Assembly: GCF_016756535.1 (NCBI RefSeq) | Contig: NZ_AP023247.1 | Coordinates: 3,224,501-3,288,500 of the forward strand | DNA from: Mesorhizobium sp. 131-2-1 | GTDB lineage: Bacteria; Pseudomonadota; Alphaproteobacteria; Rhizobiales; Rhizobiaceae | Length of the DNA stretch: 64,000 bases | Reading direction: 5' to 3' | Shown here: positions 26,171-36,109 of the stretch, in pieces | How the letters are laid out: every line of letters starts with the position of its first letter | Position numbering within the stretch: position 1 is the stretch's first letter | Notes under the pieces: generated by a model | Told to the model about the DNA's origin: nothing | What the model saw: the letters and a program-made list of their open reading frames with translations, nothing else | Databases searched by the model: none | Made by a program: the position numbers and the translations under genes

Positions 26171-26387
26171 TCAACCAGCGGGCCCGAATTGCGGCCTCGT
26201 GGAGCTTAGAGCCACTTCCCCGTGCGGGACTGCGATGACGGCTGTGGGGGCCACAGGGAACGCCGAGGACAACACAGCGCCGGGCTCGGTGGATTTATGT
26301 TCGCGGGTCCCGGGTGTTTGAACAGCTCTCTCGTCTGTTCAGAAGCGTTCTTTCGAACGCCCAATGAAATCAAGGCACTTGAGAATT

Positions 26388-26462
26388 TGGTACGCCCAAG
26401 GGGAATCGAACCCCTGTTACCGCCGTGAAAGGGCGGTGTCCTGACCGCTAGACGATGGGCGC
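26388..26462 (-). tRNA. tRNA-Glu (anticodon TTC)
   Basis: A full cloverleaf is readable on the minus strand: acceptor GCGCCCA pairing with TGGGCGT (one G-U end pair), D arm CGTCTAGCGG, anticodon stem CCGCC/GGCGG with loop CTTTCAC giving anticodon TTC, and T arm CAGGGGTTCGATTCCCCTT. The discriminator is A and the CCA tail is encoded. Confidence 0.97.
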
Positions 26463-26586
26463 GCTCAGATGCAGCGGCTTATAATTGCGTTGTTCGCAAC
26501 CGGCAACCCGTCTGCCGCCGCCTGCGACAACTTTTTTCAACAGTGGCAAAAATCGCGATTGCGGGGGGCAGGACTACCGCGAAGCC

Positions 26587-27843
26587 TCAGCCGTCACCAC
26601 CGCCGCTGCGCCGACGGCAGCGCCAGTTCCAGTCGCGCTCGGGGCCGACGTCGACATGGACGGATTCGGTGTGGCAGTAGGTGCCGACGCCGCCGCGGCC
26701 TGGCATCGAGCGGATATAGCTCGCCAGCTCCCATTTGGAGACGCCGGGAACCTGGATGTCGGCGGCGGCGCAATACATGTGCAGCGAATTCTTGGCGCCG
26801 TTGGCGCGGCGGTTGCGGGCCGGGTCGCGATAGCCGGAGGTGACCATCATCTTGCGGCCGTAGTGACCCTCGATCGTCTTCAGCACGCGCACCAGCGACG
26901 GCTTCAGGCAGGCGACGTCGACGCTCTCGTTCTGCTTCAACAGGCCGTTCGGCGCGAGCCGCGCCATGCCGGCGGCCGAGGCCACCTGGTAGAGGCCGCC
27001 CGAGCCTTCGTCCTCGTTGAGGTCGACGTCGCTCTCATCGTCGATGCCGGACTTGCGCTTGATCTCGAACAGCGCGGTCTGGCGCACGCCGGGCAGGGCA
27101 TCGGCGCCGGTGATATGATTGCTCGGGTCGTCGAGCGAGGCCAGTTGCACCGGCTTTTCGGCCGGGGTTGCGGAAGCCAGCGTGATGATCGGCTTGGCAG
27201 GCGCCTTGGCGACGGCCGGCTGGTCGCCCGAGCGCGTGTTGACCAGCGGCGCCGGCGCCGCCGAGGCAGGCGTGGTGCTGAACAGCGAGGCGAACAGGCC
27301 CTTCTTCGGTGCGCTGATCTGCTGCTGCGGAGCTTCGCCCGCTGTCACGTAGACGCCGTTGTTCATTGGCTGCGCGGCCGCCTCGGCCTGCGGCTTGGCC
27401 GCGCTCGCGGTGGCGTCGCCGGCGGCGACCTGTTGGGCGACGGCTTGCGTTTGCTCGGCCGTCTGGGCGGGCTGCACCAGCGGCTGCGGCGTGTTGCCGG
27501 CAATGCTGTCGGCGCCGGCGGGCACGTTGATCGGGAAGGCCGCCCCGGGCTTGGTCACCGGTACGTAGGCGACCTTTTCAGGCAAGGGCTTGTCGCTATC
27601 GTCCATCACGGTCGATACCGCCTCCGAAGAGGCGGAAGTTGCCTGCAGCGACGAATCGGTCGAGCCTGCCGGCCTGGCACTGGTTGCCGCGCTCATCTCG
27701 GTGGAGGTGGTATTATAGGCAGGCATGCCGACCGACATGGTCGGGTCGCCGGCAGAGGTGCAGGAGGCCAAAAGCACGGAGAAAAGCGCCGCCGCAATGC
27801 TGCGACTTTCCCTTCGTGCGAGACGCCAACCACCTGATTTCAA
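26587..27843 (-). CDS. Lipoprotein with C-terminal M15/YcbK-type peptidase domain
   Basis: A 418-residue envelope protein. The lipobox LLASC (Cys28) marks it as a lipoprotein. A long low-complexity Ala/Pro/Thr-rich linker covers about residues 30-290. The C-terminal ~120 residues are a D-Ala-D-Ala carboxypeptidase-like (M15A/YcbK, DUF882-like) domain with VTSGYRDPARNR, SLHMYCAAADIQ and TESVHVDVG, where the zinc His, Asp and His are kept. It probably trims or binds peptidoglycan. The start is TTG at 27843, with GAGGGGG upstream. It is monocistronic and convergent to nothing nearby; the tRNA-Glu gene follows. Confidence 0.85.
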   Translation of the reverse strand: MKSGGWRLARRESRSIAAALFSVLLASCTSAGDPTMSVGMPAYNTTSTEMSAATSARPAGSTDSSLQATSASSEAVSTVMDDSDKPLPEKVAYVPVTKPGAAFPINVPAGADSIAGNTPQPLVQPAQTAEQTQAVAQQVAAGDATASAAKPQAEAAAQPMNNGVYVTAGEAPQQQISAPKKGLFASLFSTTPASAAPAPLVNTRSGDQPAVAKAPAKPIITLASATPAEKPVQLASLDDPSNHITGADALPGVRQTALFEIKRKSGIDDESDVDLNEDEGSGGLYQVASAAGMARLAPNGLLKQNESVDVACLKPSLVRVLKTIEGHYGRKMMVTSGYRDPARNRRANGAKNSLHMYCAAADIQVPGVSKWELASYIRSMPGRGGVGTYCHTESVHVDVGPERDWNWRCRRRSGGGDG

Positions 27844-28064
27844 AACTAAATTCCCCCTCGGTATCCGGCCGGCTCGTCATAGCCGCAGCGTTCTGCGCCC
27901 CTCGCAACGAACCCTCTGTTCCCAAACCGGAAACGGGACCTGTGTCAAATCTGCAAGCCTCGGAAGTAATCGTTTTTTCAAGGCGAATTGCGACTGCCAG
28001 ATAGTTGACGCCACCATTTCGACCTGTTTTAGCAGGCCGTCAACTCACCAGACATTACAGTCTG

Positions 28065-29900
28065 TTACACGCGCACCTTGACATAGGTGCCCGGCGCATC
28101 CCCCAAGGTTTTCATATGCTTGCCCGGTTTGCGCGCCGGCACGCGGGCGTTGTCCTGGGTTTCGACCCAGTGCTGCCAGTGCGTCCACCAGGAGCCGGGA
28201 TGCTCCACAGCCGAAGCGAACCACTGGCCGAAGTCGCCCACAGGCTTGCTGCCAGTCCAGTACTGGTACTTGTTCGCGGCCGGCGGATTGACGACGCCGG
28301 CGATGTGGCCGGAGCCGGCCATCACATATTCGACGCTGCCGCCGAAATAGCGCGAGCCGACAAACACCGAGAGCGCCGGCGCGATGTGATCCTCCTTGGT
28401 CGCCAGGTTGTAGACGGGGATCTTGATGTCGCCTAGCGAGACGGTGCGGCCGGCAAGCTCCATCGTGCCGCGCGACAGATTGTTCTCGAGATAGCAGTTG
28501 CGCAGGTAGAAGGAATGGTTGGCCGCCGCCATGCGGGTCGAATCGGCGTTCCAGTACAGGAGGTCGAAGGGCAGGGGATCCTTGCCGCGCATGTAGTTGT
28601 TGATGACATAGGGCCAGATCAGGTCGCCCGAGCGCAGCATGTTGAAGGCGGTCGCCATCTTGGTGCCGTCGAGATAGCCCTTCTCGTTCATCGAGCGCTC
28701 GACCGCCGCGACCTGGTCCTCGTCGACGAACACTTTCAGGTCGCCGGCATGGATGAAGTCGACCTGCGTGGTGAAGAAGGTGGCCGATCTGATGCGGTCG
28801 TCGCCTTCCTGCGCCAGCAGCGCCAGCGCAGCCGCCAGCAGCGTGCCGCCGACGCAGTAGCCGATGGCGTTGACTTCTTTCTCGCCGGTCGCCTTCTCGA
28901 CCATGTCGAGGCCGTATTGCAGGCCTTCGCGGATGTAGGCTTCCCAACCCTTGGAACCGTGGCGCTCGTCCGGATTGATCCAGGAGATGACGAAGACGGT
29001 GTGGCCTTGCTCGATCGCCCAGCGGATGAAGGATTTCTGCGGGTTGAGATCGAGGATGTAGAACTTGTTGATCCAGGGCGGGCAGATCAGCAAGGGGCGC
29101 TTGAGCACGCTCTCGGTCACCGGATCGTACTGGATGATCTCGGCGACGTCGCTGCGGCCGACCACCTTGCCGGGCGTCGTCGCCACGTTCTTGCCGATCT
29201 CGAAGGGCGAGTAGTCGGCCTGCCTGAGCTTCAGGTCGCCCTTGCCGGCGGCGATGTCCTCGGCCAGCATCTTCATGCCGCGCACCAGGTTCTCCCCGTT
29301 GGAGGCGACGGTCTCGCGAAACAGCTCAGGATTGGTCAGGATGAAGTTCGACGGCGCGATCGCGTTCGACACTTGCTTGACGTAGAAGCTGGCCTTGTGG
29401 CGGGTGTGCTCGTCGAGCCCCTCGGCATGCTCGACCAGGTCGCCCGCCCAGCGCGAGGTGACGAGATAGGCCTGCTTGAGGAAATCGAAGAAGGCGTTGC
29501 GGCCCCATTCCGGGTCCTGGAAGCGCTTGTCACCGCGTTCGGGCTTGACGGCGTCGTCAGGCGCCTCGGCATTCGGGCTGACGCGCTGGATGGCGTTTGC
29601 CCACACCGTCATGTAGCCGGCGAAGAGCCGCGTCTGCGCTTCAAGCGCGCGCTGCGGGTCGGAGAGCCAGTATTCGCTGAGCTTGGAGAAGGTCTTGACC
29701 ATGTCGACCACTGGCTCGGCGACATGGTCGCGCACCTCGCCCTTCTCGCGCGGCTCGGCCCAGGCCGACGCCGCCTTGCCGGCCTGCTCGATCATGCGTG
29801 CCATGTTCAACGCGAAGCGTTCCGGGTCCTTGACCAGATATTGCTCGACCGTCGAAGGTCCGCCATCTTCCGCTTTGTCCGAATCGGGCGCTTTGGACAT
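28065..29900 (-). CDS. phaC: Class I polyhydroxyalkanoate synthase
   Basis: Polymerises (R)-3-hydroxyacyl-CoA into PHA storage granules. The 611-residue protein has the N-terminal PhaC domain and the alpha/beta hydrolase fold. The lipase-like box GYCVGG holds the nucleophile Cys349; the rest of the triad is in GDLIWPYVIN (Asp region) and SGHIAGVVNPP (His). PPWINKFYILDL is the conserved block before the box. The start MSKAPDSD at 29900 has GGGAGGAA about ten bases upstream. The next gene upstream is a divergent lipoprotein gene (29998). No phasin or phaR gene is near. Confidence 0.95.
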   Translation of the reverse strand: MSKAPDSDKAEDGGPSTVEQYLVKDPERFALNMARMIEQAGKAASAWAEPREKGEVRDHVAEPVVDMVKTFSKLSEYWLSDPQRALEAQTRLFAGYMTVWANAIQRVSPNAEAPDDAVKPERGDKRFQDPEWGRNAFFDFLKQAYLVTSRWAGDLVEHAEGLDEHTRHKASFYVKQVSNAIAPSNFILTNPELFRETVASNGENLVRGMKMLAEDIAAGKGDLKLRQADYSPFEIGKNVATTPGKVVGRSDVAEIIQYDPVTESVLKRPLLICPPWINKFYILDLNPQKSFIRWAIEQGHTVFVISWINPDERHGSKGWEAYIREGLQYGLDMVEKATGEKEVNAIGYCVGGTLLAAALALLAQEGDDRIRSATFFTTQVDFIHAGDLKVFVDEDQVAAVERSMNEKGYLDGTKMATAFNMLRSGDLIWPYVINNYMRGKDPLPFDLLYWNADSTRMAAANHSFYLRNCYLENNLSRGTMELAGRTVSLGDIKIPVYNLATKEDHIAPALSVFVGSRYFGGSVEYVMAGSGHIAGVVNPPAANKYQYWTGSKPVGDFGQWFASAVEHPGSWWTHWQHWVETQDNARVPARKPGKHMKTLGDAPGTYVKVRV

Positions 29901-29997
29901 GGTTCGCGGGGTTCCTCCCGGGGCGTTTTCTTGACATATTATCATGGGACATCTGACCGGGTCCAACACGCTCTAACCCGGCTGCCAGGAAAACAAT

Positions 29998-30405
29998 ATG
30001 ACGATTAATATTGGCAAGACGGTTTTTTCGACCAGTGCAGGCATTTGCCGCATGGCCACGGCGATGGCCTTGCTGTCGGCCAGCCTGGTCGTGGGCGGCT
30101 GCTCCACCAGCAACACCGCCAACACGGCGCCGGTCGCCGGGGTCGAAGGGCCGAAGGACACCGGTTCCTATCCGAACCTCAACATTCCGCCGCAGGTGGC
30201 CGCCAAGCAGCTCACCAAGGAGGAGACGGACGCCAAACTCGCGCAGCTGAAGGGCGAGCAGCAGGCGCAGCTTTCCAAGGGCGGCGGCGGAGGCCAGACG
30301 GCAAGCCCGGCGTCGCTGAATTCGCTGGCGAAGAACCACGGCGACCAGGCGCTGAAGCAGATCGAGGCCAAATGCGATCCCGCCCTCGACCCTAGCTGCA
30401 ATTAG
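29998..30405 (+). CDS. Hypothetical lipoprotein
   Basis: A 135-residue protein with a signal peptide and lipobox VVGGCS (Cys35), then a polar, mostly helical mature part rich in Lys, Gln and Gly, ending in KCDPALDPSCN, where two cysteines may pair. No family with a function is recognised. The ribosome-binding site is AGGAAA before the ATG. It is divergent from phaC and lies about 46 bases before the aminotransferase gene. Confidence 0.75.
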   Translation: MTINIGKTVFSTSAGICRMATAMALLSASLVVGGCSTSNTANTAPVAGVEGPKDTGSYPNLNIPPQVAAKQLTKEETDAKLAQLKGEQQAQLSKGGGGGQTASPASLNSLAKNHGDQALKQIEAKCDPALDPSCN

Positions 30406-30451
30406 GGATATATCGCGCGCCGAAACCACCTTTTGAATGTCTGGAACTGAC

Positions 30452-31669
30452 ATGGAAGAATTTCACAAGGTCCGCCGGCTTCCGCCTTACGTGTTCGAGC
30501 AGGTCAACCGGCTGAAGGCCAGCGCTCGCTCGCGGGGCGCCGATATCATCGATCTCGGCATGGGCAATCCGGACCTGCCGACGCCGAAGGCCATCGTCGA
30601 CAAATTGTGCGAGGTGGTGCGCGATCCGCGCACGCATCGCTACTCCTCCTCGCGCGGCATTCCGGGCCTGCGCCGCGCCCAGGCCAACTACTATCAGCGC
30701 CGCTTCGGCGTGAAGCTCAATCCCGACACGCAGGTCGTGGCCACGCTCGGCTCGAAGGAAGGCTTCGCCAACATGGCGCAGGCGATCACCGCGCCGGGCG
30801 ACGTGATCCTGTGCCCGAACCCGACCTATCCGATCCACGCCTTCGGTTTCATCATGTCGGGCGGCGTCATCCGCTCGCTGCAGGTCGAGCCGGATGACGG
30901 TTTCATCCCGGCGGTCGAGCGCGGCATCCGCCATTCGATCCCGAAGCCGCTGGCGCTGATCCTCAACTATCCGTCGAACCCGACGGCGCTGGTCGCCTCG
31001 CTCGATTTCTACAAGGACGTCGTCGCCTTCGCCAAGAAGAACGACATCATCATCCTGTCGGACCTCGCCTATTCGGAGATCTATTTCGACGGCAATCCGC
31101 CGCCCTCGGTGCTGCAGGTGCCGGGCGCGATCGACGTCTGCGTCGAGTTCACCTCGATGTCGAAGACCTTCTCGATGCCGGGCTGGCGCATGGGCTTCGC
31201 CGTCGGCAACGAGCGGCTGATCTCGGCGCTGACGCGCGTCAAATCCTATCTCGACTACGGTGCCTTCACGCCGATCCAGGTGGCGGCGGCGCATGCGCTC
31301 AACGGCGATGGCGCCGACATCGCCGAGGTGCGCGAGGTCTACCACAAGCGCCGCGACGTGATGGTCGATTCCTTCAGCCGCGCCGGCTGGACCATCCCGG
31401 CGCCGGCGGCCTCGATGTTCGCCTGGGCGCCGATCCCGGAACAGTTCCGTCATCTCGGCTCGCTCGAATTCTCCAAGCTCTTGATCGAGCATGCGGACGT
31501 GGCGGTGGCGCCGGGCGTCGGCTTTGGCGAGCATGGCGACGATCACGTGCGCATCGCGCTGGTCGAGAACGAGCACCGCATCCGTCAGGCTGCCCGCAAC
31601 ATCAAGCGCTTCCTGGCGTCCAGCGCCAAGCAGCCGAACAATGTGGTGCCGCTCTCCGCGCACCGTTGA
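30452..31669 (+). CDS. Class I/II aminotransferase, AlaC/DapL-like
   Basis: A PLP-dependent fold-type I aminotransferase of 405 residues. The family start MEEFHKVRRLPPYVFEQV, the block GMGNPDLPTP, the substrate/PLP-contact LNYPSNPTA, DLAYSEIYFDG and the Schiff-base Lys in TSMSKTFSMPGWRMGF are all present. Such enzymes make alanine from pyruvate or related amino acids. Placement just before homoserine dehydrogenase suggests a role in aspartate-family or threonine/methionine metabolism. The ATG at 30452 has GGAA upstream; an ATG five codons earlier is in frame. Confidence 0.9.
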   Translation: MEEFHKVRRLPPYVFEQVNRLKASARSRGADIIDLGMGNPDLPTPKAIVDKLCEVVRDPRTHRYSSSRGIPGLRRAQANYYQRRFGVKLNPDTQVVATLGSKEGFANMAQAITAPGDVILCPNPTYPIHAFGFIMSGGVIRSLQVEPDDGFIPAVERGIRHSIPKPLALILNYPSNPTALVASLDFYKDVVAFAKKNDIIILSDLAYSEIYFDGNPPPSVLQVPGAIDVCVEFTSMSKTFSMPGWRMGFAVGNERLISALTRVKSYLDYGAFTPIQVAAAHALNGDGADIAEVREVYHKRRDVMVDSFSRAGWTIPAPAASMFAWAPIPEQFRHLGSLEFSKLLIEHADVAVAPGVGFGEHGDDHVRIALVENEHRIRQAARNIKRFLASSAKQPNNVVPLSAHR

Positions 31670-31717
31670 GTTTGCCTGACATCACATCGATCGAATTCTT
31701 GAGGGGCGTCGCCGGAC

Positions 31718-33031
31718 ATGGCTGAAGCGTTGCGTGTTGGAATTGCCGGCCTCGGCACGGTCGGCGCCTCGGTGGCGCGCGTGCTGCGCGACAAGGCGGC
31801 GGAACTCACCCGCCAGTGCGGCCGCGACATCGTGGTTGCCGCCGTCTCCGCCCGCGATCCGAGGCGCGACCGCGGCGTCGATCTCGGCAAGGCTGAATGG
31901 TTCGACGATGCCGTCAAGATGGCCGAGAAGGCCGACATCGATGTCTTCGTCGAACTGATCGGCGGCGACGAGGGACCCGCGCGGGCCTCGGTGAAAGCGG
32001 CCCTCGAGGCCGGCCGCCATGTGGTGACCGCCAACAAGGCGCTGCTGGCCAAGCATGGCGTGCAACTGGCCGAGATCGCCGAGAAGAAGGGTGTTCTTCT
32101 GAACTATGAGGCCGCTGTTGCCGGCGGCATCCCCGTCATCAAGACGATGCGCGAGGCGATGGCCGGCAATTCGGTCACCAGGGTCTTCGGCATTCTCAAC
32201 GGCACCTGCAACTACATCCTGACCCGCATGGAAGCCGAAGGCATCACCTTCGACGCCTGCCTGAAGGACGCGCAAAGGCTCGGCTATGCCGAGGCCGATC
32301 CGACCTTCGACATCGAGGGTCACGACACGGCGCACAAGCTGTCGATCCTGACCAGCCTCGCCTTCGGCACGAAGATCGCCGCCAACGACATCTATATGGA
32401 GGGCATCTCCAACATCAGCCAGGCCGACATCCGCGCCGCCGGCGACCTCGGCTACCGCATCAAGCTGCTCGGCGTCGCCCAGCGCACCGAGAGCGGCATC
32501 GAGCAGCGCGTGCATCCGACCATGGTGCCGACCGCCTCGGTCATCGCGCAGGTGCATGGCGTCACCAACGCGGTGGCGATCGAGACCGACATCCTTGGCG
32601 AACTTCTGCTTTCCGGCCCAGGTGCGGGCGGCAACGCCACCGCTTCGGCGGTGATCGGCGACATCGCCGACATCGCCAAGAGCCGGCCGGGCTTCCAGCA
32701 CGGACCGGTCTTCGGCCGCCCGGCGAAAGAACTGAGGCCTTACAAGCGGGCGCAGATGCGCAGCCATGCCGGCGGCTATTTCATCCGGCTCACCGTGCAT
32801 GACCGCATCGGCGTCTTCGCCGCGATCGCCAAGCGCATGGCCGACAACGACATCTCGCTGGAATCGATCGTCCAGCAGGCCGCCGGTCCGGAAACCGACG
32901 CGCAGAAGACAGTTATCCTCGTCACCCACGAGACGACGGAAGCAGCGGTGCGCAAGGCCGTCGAGGGCATCACCAAGGATGGCCACCTGACCGACAAGCC
33001 GCAGGTGATCCGCATCGAACGGGCGGAATAG
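31718..33031 (+). CDS. hom: Homoserine dehydrogenase
   Basis: Reduces aspartate semialdehyde to homoserine, the branch point to threonine and methionine. The 437-residue enzyme has the N-terminal nucleotide-binding GIAGLGTVGASVA, the middle block TCNYILTRME and GYAEADPTFDIEGHDTAHK with the catalytic Lys and Asp, and a C-terminal ACT domain (about residues 350-430, FIRLTVHDRIGVFAAIAKRM) for threonine feedback. It follows the aminotransferase by 48 bases, probably one operon. No riboswitch or attenuator is evident. Confidence 0.97.
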   Translation: MAEALRVGIAGLGTVGASVARVLRDKAAELTRQCGRDIVVAAVSARDPRRDRGVDLGKAEWFDDAVKMAEKADIDVFVELIGGDEGPARASVKAALEAGRHVVTANKALLAKHGVQLAEIAEKKGVLLNYEAAVAGGIPVIKTMREAMAGNSVTRVFGILNGTCNYILTRMEAEGITFDACLKDAQRLGYAEADPTFDIEGHDTAHKLSILTSLAFGTKIAANDIYMEGISNISQADIRAAGDLGYRIKLLGVAQRTESGIEQRVHPTMVPTASVIAQVHGVTNAVAIETDILGELLLSGPGAGGNATASAVIGDIADIAKSRPGFQHGPVFGRPAKELRPYKRAQMRSHAGGYFIRLTVHDRIGVFAAIAKRMADNDISLESIVQQAAGPETDAQKTVILVTHETTEAAVRKAVEGITKDGHLTDKPQVIRIERAE

Positions 33032-33149
33032 TCCGAGCCAAATTCGCCTTCAATCGATTGATATTGCTGGGATTTCAAAAAATCGCCGGCCAAGTCTTGC
33101 CGTTGTCACGGAGCTTTGACACAAGAAACGCGCCTCTGCGGGAGGCGGG

Positions 33150-33215
33150 AGCAATGCCAGGAAAGTGCGCAGCGGTTTTCCTGCCGAATTGCTCAAAACA
33201 AGTGTTAGAGCGGCT
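33150..33215. repeat. Palindromic intergenic repeat, inverted copy
   Basis: Carries GCAATGCCAGGAAAGTGCGC, GCGGTTTTCCTGCCGAATTGC and TTAGAGCGGCTC, the reverse of the core at 19528 and 38990 (first two items are adjacent pieces of one hairpin). It sits between hom and glpX, in the opposite orientation to the 19528 copy. Confidence 0.65.
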
Positions 33216-33254
33216 CAAAATACGACCGCTCGCGTCAACGAGGATTTCCCATAG

Positions 33255-34238
33255 ATGAACGTGGCCCAGAACATTGTCGCCGGCCTCGACCGGATACTCA
33301 CCATGGAACTGGTGCGCGTCACCGAGCGGGCCGCGGTGGCGGCTGCCAGGCTGCGCGGGCGGGGCGACGAGAAAGCGGCCGACCAGGTCGCGGTCGACGC
33401 CATGCGCCAGGAACTCAACCGGCTCGCCATCAAGGGCACGGTGGTGATCGGCGAGGGCGAGCGCGACGAGGCGCCGATGCTCTACATCGGCGAGGAGGTC
33501 GGCACCGGCAAAGGCCCGGCGGTCGATATCGCGCTCGATCCGCTCGAAGGCACGACGATCTGCGCCAAGAACCTGCCCAATGCGCTTGCCGTCATCGCCA
33601 TCGCGGAGAAAGGCAGCCTGCTGTTCGCGCCCGACGTCTACATGGACAAGATCGCCATCGGGCCGGGCTATGCCGACGGCGTCATCGACATCGACGCGAC
33701 GCCGGCTGAAAACATCGCCAGCCTGGCCAAGGCCAAGGGTGTCGCGGTGTCCGACATCACCGCCTGCATCCTCGACCGACCGCGCCACGCAAAACTGATC
33801 GACGCGGTGCGTGCGACGGGTGCGGCGATCCGGCTGATCGGCGATGGCGATGTCGCCGGCGTCATCCACACCACGGACGCGGAAGAGACCGGCATCGACA
33901 TCTATCTCGGCACCGGCGGTGCTCCGGAAGGCGTGTTGGCGGCGGCGGCGTTGCGCTGCACCGGCGGCCAGATGCAGGGGCGGCTGATCCTCGATACGCC
34001 GGAGAAAGTGGCGCGCGCGGCCAAGATGGGCATTGCCGATCCGAAGCGGGTCTACCAGGCAAAGGACATGGCGCGCGGCGACGTGCTGTTTGCGGCAACC
34101 GGCGTCACCGACGGCAACCTGCTCGACGGCGTCAAGTTCGGCCGCACCTACATCACCACGCACACCATCGTGCTGCGCTCGTCGTCGCGCACGGTGCGCG
34201 AGATCAAGGCGCGGCACCAGGACCTGGAAAAGTTTTGA
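33255..34238 (+). CDS. glpX: Class II fructose-1,6-bisphosphatase
   Basis: Converts fructose-1,6-bisphosphate to fructose-6-phosphate in gluconeogenesis and the Calvin-type cycle. The 327-residue GlpX-type enzyme shows the metal-site blocks VIGEGERDEAPMLYIGEEVG (split around the two Glu) and DPLEGTTICAKN, and the substrate-binding TGGAPEGVLAAAALR. Length is typical. It stands downstream of a repeat element and 47 bases before recJ. Confidence 0.96.
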   Translation: MNVAQNIVAGLDRILTMELVRVTERAAVAAARLRGRGDEKAADQVAVDAMRQELNRLAIKGTVVIGEGERDEAPMLYIGEEVGTGKGPAVDIALDPLEGTTICAKNLPNALAVIAIAEKGSLLFAPDVYMDKIAIGPGYADGVIDIDATPAENIASLAKAKGVAVSDITACILDRPRHAKLIDAVRATGAAIRLIGDGDVAGVIHTTDAEETGIDIYLGTGGAPEGVLAAAALRCTGGQMQGRLILDTPEKVARAAKMGIADPKRVYQAKDMARGDVLFAATGVTDGNLLDGVKFGRTYITTHTIVLRSSSRTVREIKARHQDLEKF

Positions 34239-34285
34239 TTCCGTTCCGACTGGCCGTCGCATATTAGTATCGGCACTATGAAAAT

Positions 34286-36088
34286 ATGCGGGCGGCGCGT
34301 CGCATGACGGGCGAAAGACGGCTTTTCCTGGATGTCAGGCAATCGGCGACCGGTGTCTCCTGGGAGCACCGGCTGACCGAACGGCAGGACATGACGGCGC
34401 TTGCCATCGCCCAGGGCCATGGCGTGCCCGACATCGTGGCAAGGGTGCTGGCCGGGCGCGGCGTCAGCGCCGAGCAGACCGAGCGCTTCCTCGACCCGAC
34501 GATCCGCGACTTGCTGCCGAACCCGGCCTCGCTCACCGATATGGACAGGGCCGCGGCGCGCCTCGCCGAAGCAATCGTTGCCAAGGAGAAGGTGGCGATC
34601 TTCGGCGACTACGATGTCGACGGCGCGGCGTCGTCGGCGCTGCTCAAGCGTTTCCTTGCGCATTTCTCGGTGCCGTCGGAAATCTACATACCCGACCGTA
34701 TCTTCGAGGGGTATGGCCCCAATCCGGAAGCCATGCGCGACCTCATCTCGCGCGGCGCCAAGCTCATCGTCACCGTCGACTGCGGCACCAACAGCGCCAC
34801 CTCGATCGACGCGGCGAAGCAGGCCGGCGCCGATGTCGTGGTGCTCGACCATCATCAGGTCGGGGGTCCGCTGCCGGCGGCGGACGCGGTGGTCAATCCC
34901 AACCGCGAGGACGATCTTTCGGGGCAGGGACATCTTTGCGCCGCCGGCGTCGTCTTCCTCTGCCTGGTGCAGACGGCGAAGATCCTGCGAAGCCGGCTGC
35001 CGGAGGCTGCGCCGCCGGACCTTTTGTCGCTGCTCGACCTCGTGGCGCTGGCCACCGTCTGCGACGTGGTGCCGCTCACCGGCGTCAACCGCGCCTTCGT
35101 GGTCAAGGGGCTGCAGGTGGTGCGCCAGCAGAAGAATGAGGGGCTGGCAGCCCTTGCCCGAGTCTCGCGCATCGGCGAGCCGATCAGCACCTTTCATCTC
35201 GCCTATCTGATCGGGCCGCGCATCAATGCCGGCGGGCGCATCGGCGATGCCGCGCTCGGCAGCCGCCTGCTTGCCACCGACGACCCGGTCGAGGCCGGCA
35301 CGATCGCCGAGACGCTCGATCGGCTGAACCAGGAGCGCCAGCAGATGGAGCTGGAGATGCTGGCCGAGGCGCGCACCGAGGCCGACGCCGAGCTTGCCGG
35401 CGGCAATGGCCCGGCCATCGTCGTCACCGCCAGCACCACCTGGCATCCGGGCATCGTCGGCCTGCTCGCCTCGCGTCTCAAGGACCACGCGCGCCGGCCG
35501 GCCTTCGCCATCGCCTTCAACGCCAACGGCGTCGGCACCGGCTCGGGGCGCTCGGTGTCGGGATTCGATCTCGGACGGCTGGTGCGCGAGGCGGCCAATG
35601 CCGGGCTGATCGTCAAGGGCGGCGGACATGGCATGGCGGCCGGCATCACGGTGGAACGATCGAGACTGGGCGAGCTGCGGGCCTTCTTCGAGGAGCGCGC
35701 GGCGGCCGACGTGTTCCGGCTGCAGGACGAGGAGAGCCTGGCGATCGATGGCGCGCTCGCCGCCGAGGGCGCGACACTCTCCTTGCTCGACGCGCTGGAA
35801 AAGGCCGGCCCGTTCGGCGCCGGCCATGTCGCGCCGGTGTTCGCGCTGCCGCGCCACCGGCTGGCCGATGCGCGGCCGGTCGGCACCAACCACATCCGCG
35901 CCGAGCTGCAGTCGCAAAGCGGCGGCCGCATCCAGGCGATTGCCTTCCGCGCCGTCGATACCGCGCTCGGCGAATTCCTGTTCAGGAACCGTGGCAAGAC
36001 GGTGCATATCGCCGGCTCGCTGTCCGGCAATTACTGGAACGGCAACCGCACGGTGCAGTTCCGCATCACCGACGCGGCACTGGCCTGA
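34286..36088 (+). CDS. recJ: Single-stranded-DNA-specific exonuclease RecJ
   Basis: Degrades single-stranded DNA 5' to 3' in recombination and mismatch repair. The 600-residue protein has DHH-family motifs in order: FGDYDVDGAAS, IVTVDCGTN, VLDHHQ and VALATVCDVVPL, then a DHHA1 domain with VKGGGHGMAAG near residue 450 and an OB-like C-terminal part. The start is ATG 34286; an ATG six codons later (MTGERRLFLDV) is equally possible as no good ribosome-binding site precedes either. It is convergent with the patatin gene; both coding ends are 21 bases apart. Confidence 0.95.
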   Translation: MRAARRMTGERRLFLDVRQSATGVSWEHRLTERQDMTALAIAQGHGVPDIVARVLAGRGVSAEQTERFLDPTIRDLLPNPASLTDMDRAAARLAEAIVAKEKVAIFGDYDVDGAASSALLKRFLAHFSVPSEIYIPDRIFEGYGPNPEAMRDLISRGAKLIVTVDCGTNSATSIDAAKQAGADVVVLDHHQVGGPLPAADAVVNPNREDDLSGQGHLCAAGVVFLCLVQTAKILRSRLPEAAPPDLLSLLDLVALATVCDVVPLTGVNRAFVVKGLQVVRQQKNEGLAALARVSRIGEPISTFHLAYLIGPRINAGGRIGDAALGSRLLATDDPVEAGTIAETLDRLNQERQQMELEMLAEARTEADAELAGGNGPAIVVTASTTWHPGIVGLLASRLKDHARRPAFAIAFNANGVGTGSGRSVSGFDLGRLVREAANAGLIVKGGGHGMAAGITVERSRLGELRAFFEERAAADVFRLQDEESLAIDGALAAEGATLSLLDALEKAGPFGAGHVAPVFALPRHRLADARPVGTNHIRAELQSQSGGRIQAIAFRAVDTALGEFLFRNRGKTVHIAGSLSGNYWNGNRTVQFRITDAALA

Positions 36089-36109
36089 AAACCTGGCTGT
36101 TGCTTGAGA

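Noticed and set aside
28515..30008. A 497-codon plus-strand frame opposite phaC
   Set aside because: No domain and no ribosome-binding site; the phaC frame opposite has all catalytic motifs.
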